Shown: one piece after another, positions 39,345-49,070 of the stretch | Layout: each line of letters starts with the position of its first letter | Numbering within the stretch: the first letter of the stretch is position 1 | NCBI GenBank assembly: GCA_947500875.1 | Contig: CANMUN010000004.1 | Span: forward strand, 19,455 to 83,454 | DNA: 64,000 bases | Source of the DNA: Flavobacteriales bacterium | GTDB lineage: Bacteria > Bacteroidota > Bacteroidia > Flavobacteriales_D > Crocinitomicaceae | Reading direction: 5' to 3' | The notes under the pieces: model-generated | The model's input: only the letters and a program-made list of their open reading frames with translations | What the model was told of the DNA's origin: nothing | Databases searched by the model: none | Made by a program: the position numbers and the translations under genes

Positions 39345-39372
39345 ATGAGCGACAAAGGTACATTAATCATGG

Positions 39373-40665
39373 TTATGAAACAAGATGATCTTCGTGGTAA
39401 TTTAAATCTTTCGAAAAGGTTTCTTTTAGATGATAAATGCCCCAAAAAGCACAAGAAATGCAAAGAATTCCAACAACCAATGCAGCTAAAGCTGTAGATA
39501 TCAAGGACGAGGTTAACATGAAAAGGGAAACAATAATAAAGACACTTCCTCTCACAAAATTCGGAATGGTATTCGCCGCTGTGGAACGAATATTCGTTCC
39601 GAATTGCTCTGCAGCAATCGTAACAAATATTGCCCAATAACCGGTGGATCCACCTAATAAAAAGCAAAAGAAATAGTACAATTCTAAGCTCATCTGTTGC
39701 TTTCCAAAAAGAAAGGCCAGGGTAATTACCAAGGTTAAGGTGAGGAAAATGAATACCACTTTTTTCCGACTTTTGAGCCATTGACTTAACAGCCCAGTTA
39801 TTAAGTCTCCGAAGGATAATCCAATGTAGGCATACATAACGGCATATCCGTTATGTACGGTTTTAAGGCCGTGCAACGGTCCAAAATCGTCTTTGGAGTT
39901 CATGATCAATAAGCCCACTACAAACCAAATGGGAATTCCAACCATGATGCAATGAAGGTATTTTTTTAGGTTGGCACGATTTCCAAAAATGAGCCTTAGG
40001 TCCCCTCGGCGAATTCCCTCTTGGTGCATCGAGTGGAACATTTCCGATTCAAGGGTGCGCATCCTAAGCAGTAAGAGCAACAAACCTAAAGCTCCTCCTA
40101 CCAAATAGGCAATCTGCCATGCGTGAAATGCGCTTCCGAAAACCCCTTCAATCCAATGAGCCAACACTTCACCCTGCGTTCCAATGACGGTTGCAAAAAC
40201 CGCCCCCATGGCACCAAAACACACAATAATCATGGTGCCGTAACCTCGTTTTTCTTTGGGCATCAGTTCAGAAACTAAGGTAATACCTGCGCCTAACTCA
40301 CCGGCCAATCCCACACCGGCTATGAAACGAATGACGCTGTAACTCGGAATGTTCGTAACAAAGGCATTGGCAAGGTTGGCAATTGAGTACAATAAGATGG
40401 AACCAAACAAAACCTTAATCCTCCCCTTTTTATCTCCTAAAATACCCCACAAAAGCCCCCCTACAAACATCCCAATCATTTGAAGGTTAAACAACATTTT
40501 GCCGGTGGAAGCCCTCAGGCTGTCGGTAGCATCGGGCATTATGGTGGCTAAACTCTCGGCCTTCACAACCCCGAAAAGCACTAAGTCATAGATATCCACA
40601 AAATAACCAAGCGAGGCAATAACCACCAAAATCATGGACTTTTTATTAAAGGCCGCAGGTTTCAT
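39373..40665 (-). CDS. MFS transporter
   Basis: A 430-residue permease with twelve predicted membrane helices. The MFS loop motif appears as GILGDKKGRIKVLFGS between helices 2 and 3, and the sugar-porter-like LAGELGAGITLVSELMP is in helix 4-5. The central loop is short. The substrate is not predictable; the GELG motif is common in aromatic acid and metabolite:H+ symporters. It is divergent from the dicarboxylate symporter gene, about 100 bases away. Confidence 0.88.
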   Translation of the reverse strand: MKPAAFNKKSMILVVIASLGYFVDIYDLVLFGVVKAESLATIMPDATDSLRASTGKMLFNLQMIGMFVGGLLWGILGDKKGRIKVLFGSILLYSIANLANAFVTNIPSYSVIRFIAGVGLAGELGAGITLVSELMPKEKRGYGTMIIVCFGAMGAVFATVIGTQGEVLAHWIEGVFGSAFHAWQIAYLVGGALGLLLLLLRMRTLESEMFHSMHQEGIRRGDLRLIFGNRANLKKYLHCIMVGIPIWFVVGLLIMNSKDDFGPLHGLKTVHNGYAVMYAYIGLSFGDLITGLLSQWLKSRKKVVFIFLTLTLVITLAFLFGKQQMSLELYYFFCFLLGGSTGYWAIFVTIAAEQFGTNIRSTAANTIPNFVRGSVFIIVSLFMLTSSLISTALAALVVGILCISCAFWGIYHLKETFSKDLNYHEDHLVS

Positions 40666-40763
40666 AGTTTCCGAAGTTAGGTAAATTTAAGTTGCTTTTG
40701 CTTTTCTGCAAGAAGCAATCAAAAAGATTGCTTATTTTGCAGGAAACGCTAAGTTACACTTTC

Positions 40764-42041
40764 ATGGAAATTAACACAACGGAACAAAATCAGCCCAAAA
40801 AACCTTGGTATAGGTTGCTTTATGTGCAGGTAATTTTTGCCATCATTCTTGGAGTTTTACTCGGTAAATTCTGGCCAGAACCTTCTATTGGTCTTAAAGT
40901 ACTCGGTGATGGTTTCATTGCTTTAGTCAAAATGATCATTGCTCCGGTGATTTTTATTACCGTTTCAACAGGTTTGGCATCCATGAACAACCTGAGCGCT
41001 GTGGGGCGTGTTACGGGAAAGGCCATGCTTTATTTTATCACATTTTCCTCGTTAGCCCTGGTAGTGGGTATGGTCGTGGCCAACCTCGTTCAACCCGGCC
41101 ATGGTATGAACATCGATCCCAGTACTTTGGATCCAAAATCGATTCAGGATTATGTAGATGCCTCCAAAGAACACTCGTTAACGGCCTTTATTTTAGGAAT
41201 CATTCCTACTTCCCTCATGAGTTCATTAACGGGCGATAGCATTCTTCAGGTACTTTTTGTTGCCATCATGTTCGGTCTTGGATTGTCCATGACCCAAGAT
41301 AAAAGCAAACCGGTTATTGACTTTTTAAATGCGTTAGCACATCCCATTTTTAAAATCGTTGAACTGCTCATGAAATTAGCGCCAATCGGTGCTTTTGGTG
41401 CAATGGCTTTTACCGTCGGGAAATATGGACTCGATGTCCTTTGGAACCTTATTGGTTTAGTTGGTACGTTTTACCTTACTGCGGCTATGTTTGTTGTCGT
41501 GATTTTAGGGGGGGTATCTTGGTACAATAAGTTCAATATCTTTAAATTGCTCCGATATATCAAAGAGGAATTGGTCCTGGTTTTAGCCACCAGTTCTTCG
41601 GAGTCCGCGCTCCCTAATTTGATGAAAAAACTCGAACGATTAGGATGCTCTAAACAGGTTGTAGGACTCGTGGTTCCTACGGGCTATTCTTTCAATTTAG
41701 ACGGCACCAATATCTACATGACGCTTGCAGCGCTTTTCATCGCTCAAGCCTGTAATTTTCCCCTGACTTTTAACGAACAAGTGCTTCTATTGCTCATTGC
41801 CATGTTAAGTTCCAAAGGTTCCGCTGGCGTGACAGGTGCAGGTTTCATCACTTTAGCGGCCACCCTTGCGGTAGTTAAAGGTTTTCCAGTGGCGGGAATT
41901 GCCCTAATTTTAGGAGTGGATAAATTCATGTCTGAGTGTAGGGCCCTCACGAATTTTATTGGTAATGCAGTGGCAACCATAGTGGTTGCGCGCTGGGACC
42001 AACAATTAGATGAAGAAGTTTTGAAGCGCGAATTGCGCTGA
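40764..42041 (+). CDS. Dicarboxylate/amino acid:cation symporter (DAACS, GltP/DctA-like)
   Basis: A 425-residue transporter with the diagnostic serine-rich re-entrant motif [16 protein letters not shown] and the substrate-site NLDGTNIYM, both near the C-terminal half, and the helix-8 segment [12 protein letters not shown]. It imports glutamate, aspartate or C4-dicarboxylates with Na+ or H+. The start was set at 40764 ([20 protein letters not shown]), 24 codons in from the longest frame. It lies divergent from the MFS gene. Confidence 0.93.
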   Translation: MEINTTEQNQPKKPWYRLLYVQVIFAIILGVLLGKFWPEPSIGLKVLGDGFIALVKMIIAPVIFITVSTGLASMNNLSAVGRVTGKAMLYFITFSSLALVVGMVVANLVQPGHGMNIDPSTLDPKSIQDYVDASKEHSLTAFILGIIPTSLMSSLTGDSILQVLFVAIMFGLGLSMTQDKSKPVIDFLNALAHPIFKIVELLMKLAPIGAFGAMAFTVGKYGLDVLWNLIGLVGTFYLTAAMFVVVILGGVSWYNKFNIFKLLRYIKEELVLVLATSSSESALPNLMKKLERLGCSKQVVGLVVPTGYSFNLDGTNIYMTLAALFIAQACNFPLTFNEQVLLLLIAMLSSKGSAGVTGAGFITLAATLAVVKGFPVAGIALILGVDKFMSECRALTNFIGNAVATIVVARWDQQLDEEVLKRELR

Positions 42042-42066
42042 ACACCCGATTTTCATTAGAAACTCT

Positions 42067-42074
42067 TACCTTCG
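42067..42074 (+). promoter_or_regulatory. Candidate -7 promoter element for upp
   Basis: TACCTTCG differs from TAnnTTTG at one position and lies 15 bases before the upp ATG, in the 48-base gap after the symporter gene. Confidence 0.35.
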
Positions 42075-42089
42075 TAAAAACGATAAAGT

Positions 42090-42737
42090 ATGGTACATAA
42101 TCTATCCGGGGCCAATTCCCTCATTGGAAATTATATGGCGGAAATGCGAAGCGTTGATATTCAGCACGATCCTGTTCGTTTTCGTTTAAATATGGAGAGA
42201 ATTGCTGAGATAATGGGGTATGAGATATCTAAATCACTGCCTTACCATACCATCAACGTGGAAACGCCCCTCGGGATTTCGAAGGATACGGTTTTAGCCG
42301 AACAACCCATACTCATTACTATATTACGGGCAGGTCTGGCCATGCATACCGGCTTAATGCGATGTTACGATCGAGCCGAAAGCGCTTTCGTTTCGGCATA
42401 CCGTAAACACCTTACCCCTGAAGAATTTGAAATTTATGTGGAATACCTGGCAGCGCCTAATTTAGACGGCAGAATATGGATTATTAGTGACCCGATGCTT
42501 GCGACCGGTAATTCTATGAACACGGTGTACGACGCGTTAATCAAAGCGGGGGTTCCTAAAAAAATCTTCATTGCAACAGCCTTGTCAACCCAACAAGCCA
42601 TCGATCGGGTTCGACACCATTTCCCCCCCAATACTGTAATTTATACTGCAGCAATTGATGCTGAATTAACCGCACAATCGTACATCGTACCTGGCTTGGG
42701 AGATGCAGGTGATTTGGCCTTTGGAGTAAAAGTATAA
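42090..42737 (+). CDS. upp: Uracil phosphoribosyltransferase
   Basis: A 215-residue PRPP-dependent transferase that makes UMP from uracil. The PRPP loop is ISDPMLATGNSMNTVYDAL and the uracil-binding end is AELTAQSYIVPGLGDAGDLA, both diagnostic. Length is normal. It is followed after 2 bases by a membrane protein and then a YjjG-type nucleotidase, which suggests a small pyrimidine salvage unit. Confidence 0.95.
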   Translation: MVHNLSGANSLIGNYMAEMRSVDIQHDPVRFRLNMERIAEIMGYEISKSLPYHTINVETPLGISKDTVLAEQPILITILRAGLAMHTGLMRCYDRAESAFVSAYRKHLTPEEFEIYVEYLAAPNLDGRIWIISDPMLATGNSMNTVYDALIKAGVPKKIFIATALSTQQAIDRVRHHFPPNTVIYTAAIDAELTAQSYIVPGLGDAGDLAFGVKV

Positions 42738-42739
42738 GG

Positions 42740-43183
42740 ATGTCCGGCAGCTATGAAGTTCTCTGGAGCATGTTTCTTTTGGGAACGTTTAAGTTCCTTT
42801 TTGCAGCGGCACCCGGAGCAGGTCTTGCCGTGCCTTTTTTCGAAACAGTAGCGATTACCTCGTTCGGTGCCATCTTAAGTGCAATGCTGTTTTTTTATGC
42901 CGGTTCCTTCATATTTCAGCGAATACAGCAACGTAACAGGCTAAAACCTCACCGATTTAATCCGCGTAGGGTTGCTAGAAATCGTAAGATTGTAAAAATC
43001 AAGCGTCGCATTGGATTTGTTGCCTTTTGCTATGTGTCCTCAGTGCTCTTTCCCGTTCCGTTGGGTGCTGTAATTTGTTCGCGATTTTACCGCCACCGTA
43101 AATGGGCTTTTCCATTGATGGCTTTGGGTATTGTGATTAACGCTCATCTGCTTGCACTGATATGGTATGGGATACTCGGATAA
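42740..43183 (+). CDS. Small integral membrane protein
   Basis: A 147-residue protein with about four hydrophobic segments (FLLGTFKFLFAAAPGAGL, GAILSAMLFFYAGSFIF, FVAFCYVSSVLFPVPLGAV, FPLMALGIVINAHLLALIW) around a very basic cytoplasmic loop (HRFNPRRVARNRKIVKIKRR). I do not recognise the family. It begins 2 bases after upp and overlaps the nucleotidase gene by 17 bases, so it is held between two pyrimidine enzymes in one operon. Confidence 0.78.
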   Translation: MSGSYEVLWSMFLLGTFKFLFAAAPGAGLAVPFFETVAITSFGAILSAMLFFYAGSFIFQRIQQRNRLKPHRFNPRRVARNRKIVKIKRRIGFVAFCYVSSVLFPVPLGAVICSRFYRHRKWAFPLMALGIVINAHLLALIWYGILG

Positions 43184-43877
43184 ACATGTGTTTTTCGATT
43201 TAGATCGAACCTTGTGGGACTTTGAGGCAAACTCTGAGCGTGCTTTACGAACCTTGCATCAAGGAACTGGCTTAGTGGAGTATATTCCTTTGTTCGATAA
43301 ATTCCATAAAGCCTATCTTAAAAACAACAAGCACTTGTGGCACAAATATTCTTCCGGTAAATTGAGTAAGGAAGAACTGCGTTACGAGCGTTTTCGTGCT
43401 ACACTTCGTAATTTTAATGTGGTAAACGAAAACTTGACCGTTCAACTTGGAGACGGATACGTGGAGCTATCCCCAAAACAGACTGCATTAATCCCACATG
43501 CCGAGAGGGTTTTGGAGGACTTGAAGGAAATGGGATTTAACCTTCATATCATAACCAACGGTTTTTTAGAGGTTCAACATGTTAAACTAAAATATGCCAA
43601 CATTCATCAGCATTTTCAAGTAATACTTTGCAGCGAAGAGGTGGGTTTTAATAAACCGCATCCAACCATATTTTCCCAAGCCTTACAACAGGCCAATGCT
43701 GCCGCCAAAAATAGCTTGATGGTAGGGGACGATTACCGTGCGGATGTTCTCGGATCAATAAAAGCCGGTATGCAGGCGGTTTGGTATCAAAAAGACCGTT
43801 CCAATAAATCGAAATACGAATACAAGATTGATTGCCTCTCCAAGCTTCCGCTGCTTACCGCTCAACTGCTGAAGTAG
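43167..43877 (+). CDS. HAD-family noncanonical pyrimidine nucleotidase, YjjG-like
   Basis: A 236-residue HAD phosphatase: motif I is HVFFDLDRTLWDFEANSERA (DxDxT with the nucleophile Asp), motif II is in HIITNGF, and the C-terminal motif III/IV is GFNKPHPTIFSQ plus MVGDDYRADVLGSIKAGMQ. YjjG removes phosphate from pyrimidine nucleotides including damaged ones. The location downstream of upp agrees with a pyrimidine role. It ends with no gap to the convergent rlmB gene. Confidence 0.92.
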   Translation: MGYSDKHVFFDLDRTLWDFEANSERALRTLHQGTGLVEYIPLFDKFHKAYLKNNKHLWHKYSSGKLSKEELRYERFRATLRNFNVVNENLTVQLGDGYVELSPKQTALIPHAERVLEDLKEMGFNLHIITNGFLEVQHVKLKYANIHQHFQVILCSEEVGFNKPHPTIFSQALQQANAAAKNSLMVGDDYRADVLGSIKAGMQAVWYQKDRSNKSKYEYKIDCLSKLPLLTAQLLK

Positions 43878-44651
43878 TTATCGATTTCGTTCTTGACGAG
43901 ATTTTTCAAACATCGCAACGCCAGCAGCAACACCAACATTTAAAGAACTCGTTGCGCCGTCCATCGGAATAGTAACCCGTAAGTCAGCCATGTTGAGCAA
44001 ATCTTGGGTAATTCCATCTTCTTCTGAACCTAAAATCAAGACAATGGCTCCACGTAAATTGGCACCGTCGATGGACACTTTCGTTTTTTCAGTAACTGCT
44101 GCAATTCGAATTCCTATTTGCTGGAGGTGAAATAACGTGTTTTTAAAATGATCTGTTTTACATACAGCAATTCGGTTAAGAGCACCGGAAGATGCTTTAA
44201 CGGCATCTGCCGTAACCAAGGCTGAACCTTTGGAAGGAATTAAAATGCCATGAACCCCCATGCACTCGGCGGTTCTTGCTATAGCACCAAAATTCCGAAC
44301 GTCCGTAACCCGATCCAATGCTAAAATGAACGGTTTGACTCCCTGCTCCAACCACTGTTCCGCAAGGGTTTCCATGTTTTGGTAAACAATGGGAGAAACG
44401 TAGGCCACTATTCCTTGGTGATTGCCAGAGGTGAGTTGGTTGAGCTTTTGAATAGGAACGTATTGAACCACGTAGTCGTTACCCGTCAGAAATGTCCGTA
44501 TTTCTTCAAATCCTTCTTTAGAAATGCCTTTTTGAATCAGGATTTTATTGATTTCGCGCTGTGCTTCGACCGCTTCTTTTACACTGTGAATTCCGTAAAT
44601 AATATCTGATTTTTCCTTTCTGGGGTAGTTGGTGGGTGTTTTTTTGATCAT
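43878..44651 (-). CDS. rlmB: 23S rRNA (guanosine-2'-O-)-methyltransferase RlmB-like
   Basis: A 257-residue SpoU-family methyltransferase. The N-terminal domain is the L30-like RNA-binding part (YGIHSVKEAVEAQREINKIL) and the C-terminal trefoil-knot carries ALDRVTDVRNFGAIARTAEC, LILGSEEDGI and VTIPMDGATSSLNVGVAAGV. It methylates a ribose of 23S rRNA (G2251 in E. coli). It overlaps the upstream OsmC gene end by 4 bases on the minus strand. Confidence 0.93.
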   Translation of the reverse strand: MIKKTPTNYPRKEKSDIIYGIHSVKEAVEAQREINKILIQKGISKEGFEEIRTFLTGNDYVVQYVPIQKLNQLTSGNHQGIVAYVSPIVYQNMETLAEQWLEQGVKPFILALDRVTDVRNFGAIARTAECMGVHGILIPSKGSALVTADAVKASSGALNRIAVCKTDHFKNTLFHLQQIGIRIAAVTEKTKVSIDGANLRGAIVLILGSEEDGITQDLLNMADLRVTIPMDGATSSLNVGVAAGVAMFEKSRQERNR

Positions 44652-45043
44652 TTGAAAGTATATTCAATAAGTACTTGATGTTCGAGGGTCGCGGCGACCG
44701 GACAAGCTTTTCCCGCGGCAATGATTTTTTTTCGGGTGGTTTCATCCCATTCATTTTTCATGAAATCAACCCCAAGGTTTATTTGTGCAATTCTTCTCGG
44801 ATTTGCAGCCATGATTTTTTCCACATCGATGCGAATTTCGCTTAACGGAATTTCCCGCTCTTGGCAGTAGATTCCCACGATGGTGAGGAAACAAGAAGCC
44901 AAGGAAGTGGCGACCAAATCGGTGGGTGAAAAATGTTCGCCGGAACCTTTGTTGTCCTTGGGTGCATCCGTAACAATTTTCTCACCGGAAGAGTGGGTTG
45001 CCTCTGTTCGTAGTTTGCCTGAATAGATTACCGTTGCTGTCAT
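44648..45043 (-). CDS. OsmC/Ohr-family peroxiredoxin-like protein
   Basis: A 131-residue OsmC-type protein with start at 45043 (MTATVIYSGKLRTEATHS); a longer frame adds 36 unrelated residues. GEHFSPTDLVATSLASCFLT carries the first conserved Cys and GKACPVAATLEHQV the second, the pair that reduces organic hydroperoxides. It is upstream of rlmB in the same direction with a 4-base overlap. The exact substrate is unknown. Confidence 0.9.
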   Translation of the reverse strand: MTATVIYSGKLRTEATHSSGEKIVTDAPKDNKGSGEHFSPTDLVATSLASCFLTIVGIYCQEREIPLSEIRIDVEKIMAANPRRIAQINLGVDFMKNEWDETTRKKIIAAGKACPVAATLEHQVLIEYTFK

Positions 45044-45135
45044 CCTGGCAAAGGTAGCCAATGTTTCAGTGAAATCGCGAAAGTCGTTACATGAGATGCA
45101 AGGTTTGTCATTTTTTACCGAAATTTGTACCCAAC

Positions 45136-45990
45136 ATGGAGAATACATCACGCCTTAAAAAGCCGAATTGGCTTCGCGTAAAATTGCCGACTGGGGAAAA
45201 CTATAAAAAAGTACGCGGCTTGGTAGATGAACATAAACTACACACCATTTGCGAAAGTGGAAGCTGTCCTAACATGGGCGAATGTTGGGGGGAAGGAACC
45301 GCCACGTTTATGATCCTTGGAAATGTATGCACCCGTTCCTGCGGTTTTTGTGGGGTCCAAACGGGTAAACCTTCGGAAGTGGATGCTTTCGAGCCCGGTA
45401 AAGTTGCTCACAGCGTTAAAACCATGCAAATTAAGCACGCAGTAATCACTTCCGTTGATCGAGATGATCTGAAGGATGGGGGTGCTGAAATTTGGGTTCA
45501 AACCATTCGCGCAATACGGCATCAATCGCCCGGTACAACCCTTGAAACCCTCATCCCCGATTTTGCCGGTAAATGGGAGAACTTACAACAAATCATTGAT
45601 GCAGCTCCTGAAGTGGTGTCCCATAACATGGAAACGGTGAGACGCCTCACGAAACAGGTTAGAATTCAGGCCAAATACGATCGATCGTTAGAATTGTTAT
45701 TTCGTTTAAAAAAAGGCGGAATGAAGACAAAGTCAGGGATCATGCTGGGACTTGGAGAAACCCAAGATGAGGTGTTAGAAACCCTCGAGGATTTAAGCAA
45801 AGTAAAAGTGGATATTGTTACCCTTGGGCAATACCTGCAACCAACCTTAAATCACTTGCCCGTGGCTGAGTTTATTACACCCGATCAATTCCATTACTAC
45901 CGTGAAATAGGATTGAAAATGGGATTTCGTCATGTGGAAAGCGGGCCACTCGTAAGGTCGTCCTATCACGCTGAAAAACATATTTTATAA
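45136..45990 (+). CDS. lipA: Lipoyl synthase
   Basis: A 284-residue radical SAM enzyme that inserts two sulfurs into octanoyl groups. The auxiliary cluster Cys are 39, 44 and 50 ([14 protein letters not shown]); the radical SAM Cys are 65, 69 and 72 ([10 protein letters not shown]). The C-terminal [11 protein letters not shown] is typical. The start was set at 45136 ([20 protein letters not shown]); a longer frame adds 15 residues that overlap the promoter area. No lipB is nearby. Confidence 0.96.
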   Translation: MENTSRLKKPNWLRVKLPTGENYKKVRGLVDEHKLHTICESGSCPNMGECWGEGTATFMILGNVCTRSCGFCGVQTGKPSEVDAFEPGKVAHSVKTMQIKHAVITSVDRDDLKDGGAEIWVQTIRAIRHQSPGTTLETLIPDFAGKWENLQQIIDAAPEVVSHNMETVRRLTKQVRIQAKYDRSLELLFRLKKGGMKTKSGIMLGLGETQDEVLETLEDLSKVKVDIVTLGQYLQPTLNHLPVAEFITPDQFHYYREIGLKMGFRHVESGPLVRSSYHAEKHIL

Positions 45991-46082
45991 TTTTTTGAAC
46001 ACATGTCGGTTTCAAGTGTTTTTTATTCCACGATTTATGATTATTTTGGCAGTCTATTTTAATGATTTTTTAATACAATAAT

Positions 46083-49019
46083 ATGAGTAAAAAGATTTAC
46101 ATTATTGGTTTTGTGTTAGTTACGGCTTTCGCAAGCGTCTTTGTGGCAAATCACCTGAACAACAACGGTGCTGGTTTTTACAGGATGGATTCCCTGTCTC
46201 AAGAGCAAGATGATTCCAAATCTTACAAGGCGGATGAAGCATTGGAATGGTTGAAAGCGCGTTATATCGACGTTCAAACAGGGCAACCGGTTTCTAACGA
46301 GAAGCTTGCAGAGATTCGAAAGAAAATTAACTTGCTTGATCGTTCCAAGAACATATTATTTACGGAGGAAGGTCCGGACAATATCGGAGGACGAACGCGT
46401 GCTATTCAAATCGACCGTACGGACGTGAATCGCGTTTGGGCGGGTGGAGTTTCCGGAGGTTTGTTTGTTTCGTTGAACAAAGGCAACCTGTGGAACCGTG
46501 TTGAATCCTATTTTGCGGCAGGCGCGAATCCGTTCATTTCTTCCATGACTCAAACCTCGGATGGTACGTTCTTCGTTGCTACGGGTTCGAATCAAGAAGG
46601 ATGGGGTGGAAATGGAGTATGGTATACCCAAGATTTCGGTGCTACGTGGGACAACATACCAGGGACCAATAGCTGTACCCAAATTGTAAGTTCGGATGCT
46701 GATAATTATGTTTGGTTAGCAACCTCCGGAGGATTGAAAAAATGGAAACTGAACGACGCATCGCTTACTTCGGTTCCTGCGACGGCAGGTTCTTGTACGG
46801 CTTTGGAGATATCGAAAGATGGACAAGTTATCGTTGCTGCTTTTGGGGCCAATAAAACCTACGTTTCAACCGATGGCGGCCAAAATTTCTCGGATAAATC
46901 GGGTACAGCCGCCAATAATCTAGTGCCTTCAAGCTCACCAAGAATTGAATTTGCCGTTTCGCCCGATAAAAACAGTTCCAACAAATATTCTTTGTACGCG
47001 GTAAGGACCAATTCAAACCTAATGAGCATGCACGTATCCCACGACAACGGACAAACATGGACCCAATTTGTAGGTGCTTCGGCTCCACCAAGTGAATTTG
47101 ATATTTACCGAGATCAGGGAACCTACAACTCCATCGTATCTGTCGTACCGAACGATCCTGAACAAATTTTAATTGGAGGAATTGACATTTGGCGTTGGAA
47201 GCAAACCGTGAACAATCCACCCTCTGGAGGTTTCCAAAAGATTTCATTGTGGTCCGTTGCCCCGCAGTCTTCCATTTATGTTCATGCCGATAACCATGAG
47301 ATGAAATGGGATGCCAACAACCGTTTTTATGCAGGTAATGATGGAGGGGTGAGCATCACAACTGACTTCGGATCTACGTGGTTTGTTGCGAATCGAGGAT
47401 ATAACGTAACGCAGTTTTACGGCATCGCTTTTGACCGTGACGGAGCGGTAATGGGAGGTACACAGGATAACGGTACTTTGTATAACAACCATACTCTATC
47501 GACCTATCAAGAATTCCGACAAGTAGGAGGAGGCGATGGATTTGAGTGTGAAATCTCTTACTTCAATCCTGCGGTTATGATTTCTACCATTTACTACAAC
47601 AACATTTCCCGTTCAGGAGATAAAGGGAATACTTGGTCTTCTTTCGAACCAAATTTACCGGGTTCTTACGACCCTCCAGGGACGGATGGAAGTCCAAATC
47701 ACCCTTTTCACACCGAGGTATTCCTTGCGGAGTATTTTGATCCAAACTCAAAGGATTCTGTAACTTATATTGCCACGAAAAACTATGAAGTGGGTGATTT
47801 AATTCGAATCCCATCTTTAGCCTCAGGAGATTCCATTAGTTTTTTTGCAACGGCGAATTATTACTTTGATGACACCCTTCATTACAATCCAGGTCTTACG
47901 GCAGGGGGCGTAAATTACGGTCAAAATGCAGCAACCGGTGAAATCGTCTCTATGGGAGGTGATACGGTAATTTACAATGTGGCTTGGGATACCTTGCGTG
48001 TTGCAGACCCTTTTCAGTCGTGGTTCTTAGTTTTTGTTAACGCAAACGGTGGAGAACTTTGGGGAACAAGAAACGCAACACGGTTATCGGTAACAAGTCC
48101 ACAATGGGTTTGCGTGGCTCGAGGTATTGGTGTAGGGAACGGTTCAGTGGATGTTGAATTTTCGAGCGACTTGGAACATTGTTACGTTTCGGCTGCCAAC
48201 GGTATTTGGAGAATTGATGGTTTAGGCAGCGTCTATTCGAGTGACCCCAATTTTGTAGCAAAAGTAGGTTATGTTGGTACCGGCGCACAAGCAACCACGC
48301 CGACCTTTACCACAGCTACTAAAATTGCAACAACCAGTTATGAAGGTATTGCGGTTAATCCATCCGATGCTGATGATATCGTTGTATTTGCAGGTTTTAA
48401 CGGTGTGAACAGAAGATCCCTCAACGCAACGTCGGGAGCGCCAACGTTCACAGCTTTACCTGCGATTATCCAAGGAGGGCAACCCGGTTGTTATGACGGT
48501 ATTATTGACCGCGATGATCCCAATATCATTGTTGTGGGTACTTCCGAGGGAGTATTTGTAACTGAAAACGGAGGAGCTTCTTGGCAAAATGCTTCAGCAG
48601 GTTTTGAAGGAACGCCGGTGGTTGAAGTTCGTCAGAGCTGGAGAACTTTTGAAGAAGGCAATAACCGTCCGGGTGAAATATATATCGGCACCTACGGTCG
48701 CGGTATTTGGAAAACAGCTGCTTACTTGGGGGTTGGCGATAACCTCAATAACAAGCCAAATGCCCTTGCTAAAATGATTACCTATCCCAATCCTTCCAAT
48801 AGTAATACAACTTTATCGTTCGAATTGAGCAAGTCTTCGAATGTTCAGGTTGGCGTATATACCATTACTGGGCGCTTGGTCAAAGAAATGAGCAAAGCTA
48901 ATTTAGCGGCAGGGAAAAATGAGCTAGCGATAGATTCCGAGGATCTGCCAGTCGGTACGTACATTATCAAACTCGTTACTGGAAAAGAAAGCCAGTCTGT
49001 TAAGTTTATTAAATACTAA
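46083..49019 (+). CDS. Large BNR/Vps10-like beta-propeller protein with T9SS type A domain
   Basis: A 978-residue protein: an N-terminal hydrophobic signal (IYIIGFVLVTAFASVFVAN), then a helical linker, then many propeller blades with Asp-box-like motifs (VSLNKGNLWNRVE, YTQDFGATWDNIP, VSTDGGQNFSDKS, VSHDNGQTWTQFV, ITTDFGSTWFV, VTENGGASWQNAS), and a C-terminal T9SS type A domain (MITYPNPSNSNTTLSFELS, then LPVGTYIIKLVTGKES). Asp-box propellers occur in sialidases and in xyloglucanase-like or adhesion proteins; no sialidase RIP motif is obvious. It is a monocistronic gene with a terminator of its own. Confidence 0.9.
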   Translation: MSKKIYIIGFVLVTAFASVFVANHLNNNGAGFYRMDSLSQEQDDSKSYKADEALEWLKARYIDVQTGQPVSNEKLAEIRKKINLLDRSKNILFTEEGPDNIGGRTRAIQIDRTDVNRVWAGGVSGGLFVSLNKGNLWNRVESYFAAGANPFISSMTQTSDGTFFVATGSNQEGWGGNGVWYTQDFGATWDNIPGTNSCTQIVSSDADNYVWLATSGGLKKWKLNDASLTSVPATAGSCTALEISKDGQVIVAAFGANKTYVSTDGGQNFSDKSGTAANNLVPSSSPRIEFAVSPDKNSSNKYSLYAVRTNSNLMSMHVSHDNGQTWTQFVGASAPPSEFDIYRDQGTYNSIVSVVPNDPEQILIGGIDIWRWKQTVNNPPSGGFQKISLWSVAPQSSIYVHADNHEMKWDANNRFYAGNDGGVSITTDFGSTWFVANRGYNVTQFYGIAFDRDGAVMGGTQDNGTLYNNHTLSTYQEFRQVGGGDGFECEISYFNPAVMISTIYYNNISRSGDKGNTWSSFEPNLPGSYDPPGTDGSPNHPFHTEVFLAEYFDPNSKDSVTYIATKNYEVGDLIRIPSLASGDSISFFATANYYFDDTLHYNPGLTAGGVNYGQNAATGEIVSMGGDTVIYNVAWDTLRVADPFQSWFLVFVNANGGELWGTRNATRLSVTSPQWVCVARGIGVGNGSVDVEFSSDLEHCYVSAANGIWRIDGLGSVYSSDPNFVAKVGYVGTGAQATTPTFTTATKIATTSYEGIAVNPSDADDIVVFAGFNGVNRRSLNATSGAPTFTALPAIIQGGQPGCYDGIIDRDDPNIIVVGTSEGVFVTENGGASWQNASAGFEGTPVVEVRQSWRTFEEGNNRPGEIYIGTYGRGIWKTAAYLGVGDNLNNKPNALAKMITYPNPSNSNTTLSFELSKSSNVQVGVYTITGRLVKEMSKANLAAGKNELAIDSEDLPVGTYIIKLVTGKESQSVKFIKY

Positions 49020-49040
49020 TAACCAACGCTTTAAATGTTG

Positions 49041-49070
49041 AAAAGGCTGTTCCATGTGAATGGCCTTTTT
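49041..49070 (+). terminator. Intrinsic terminator after the propeller gene
   Basis: AAAAGGCTGTTC pairs with GAATGGCCTTTT around a CATGT loop, followed by a T-run. It begins 21 bases after the stop and ends the 46083-49019 transcript. The first candidate start of the next gene, 49060, lies inside it. Confidence 0.85.
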
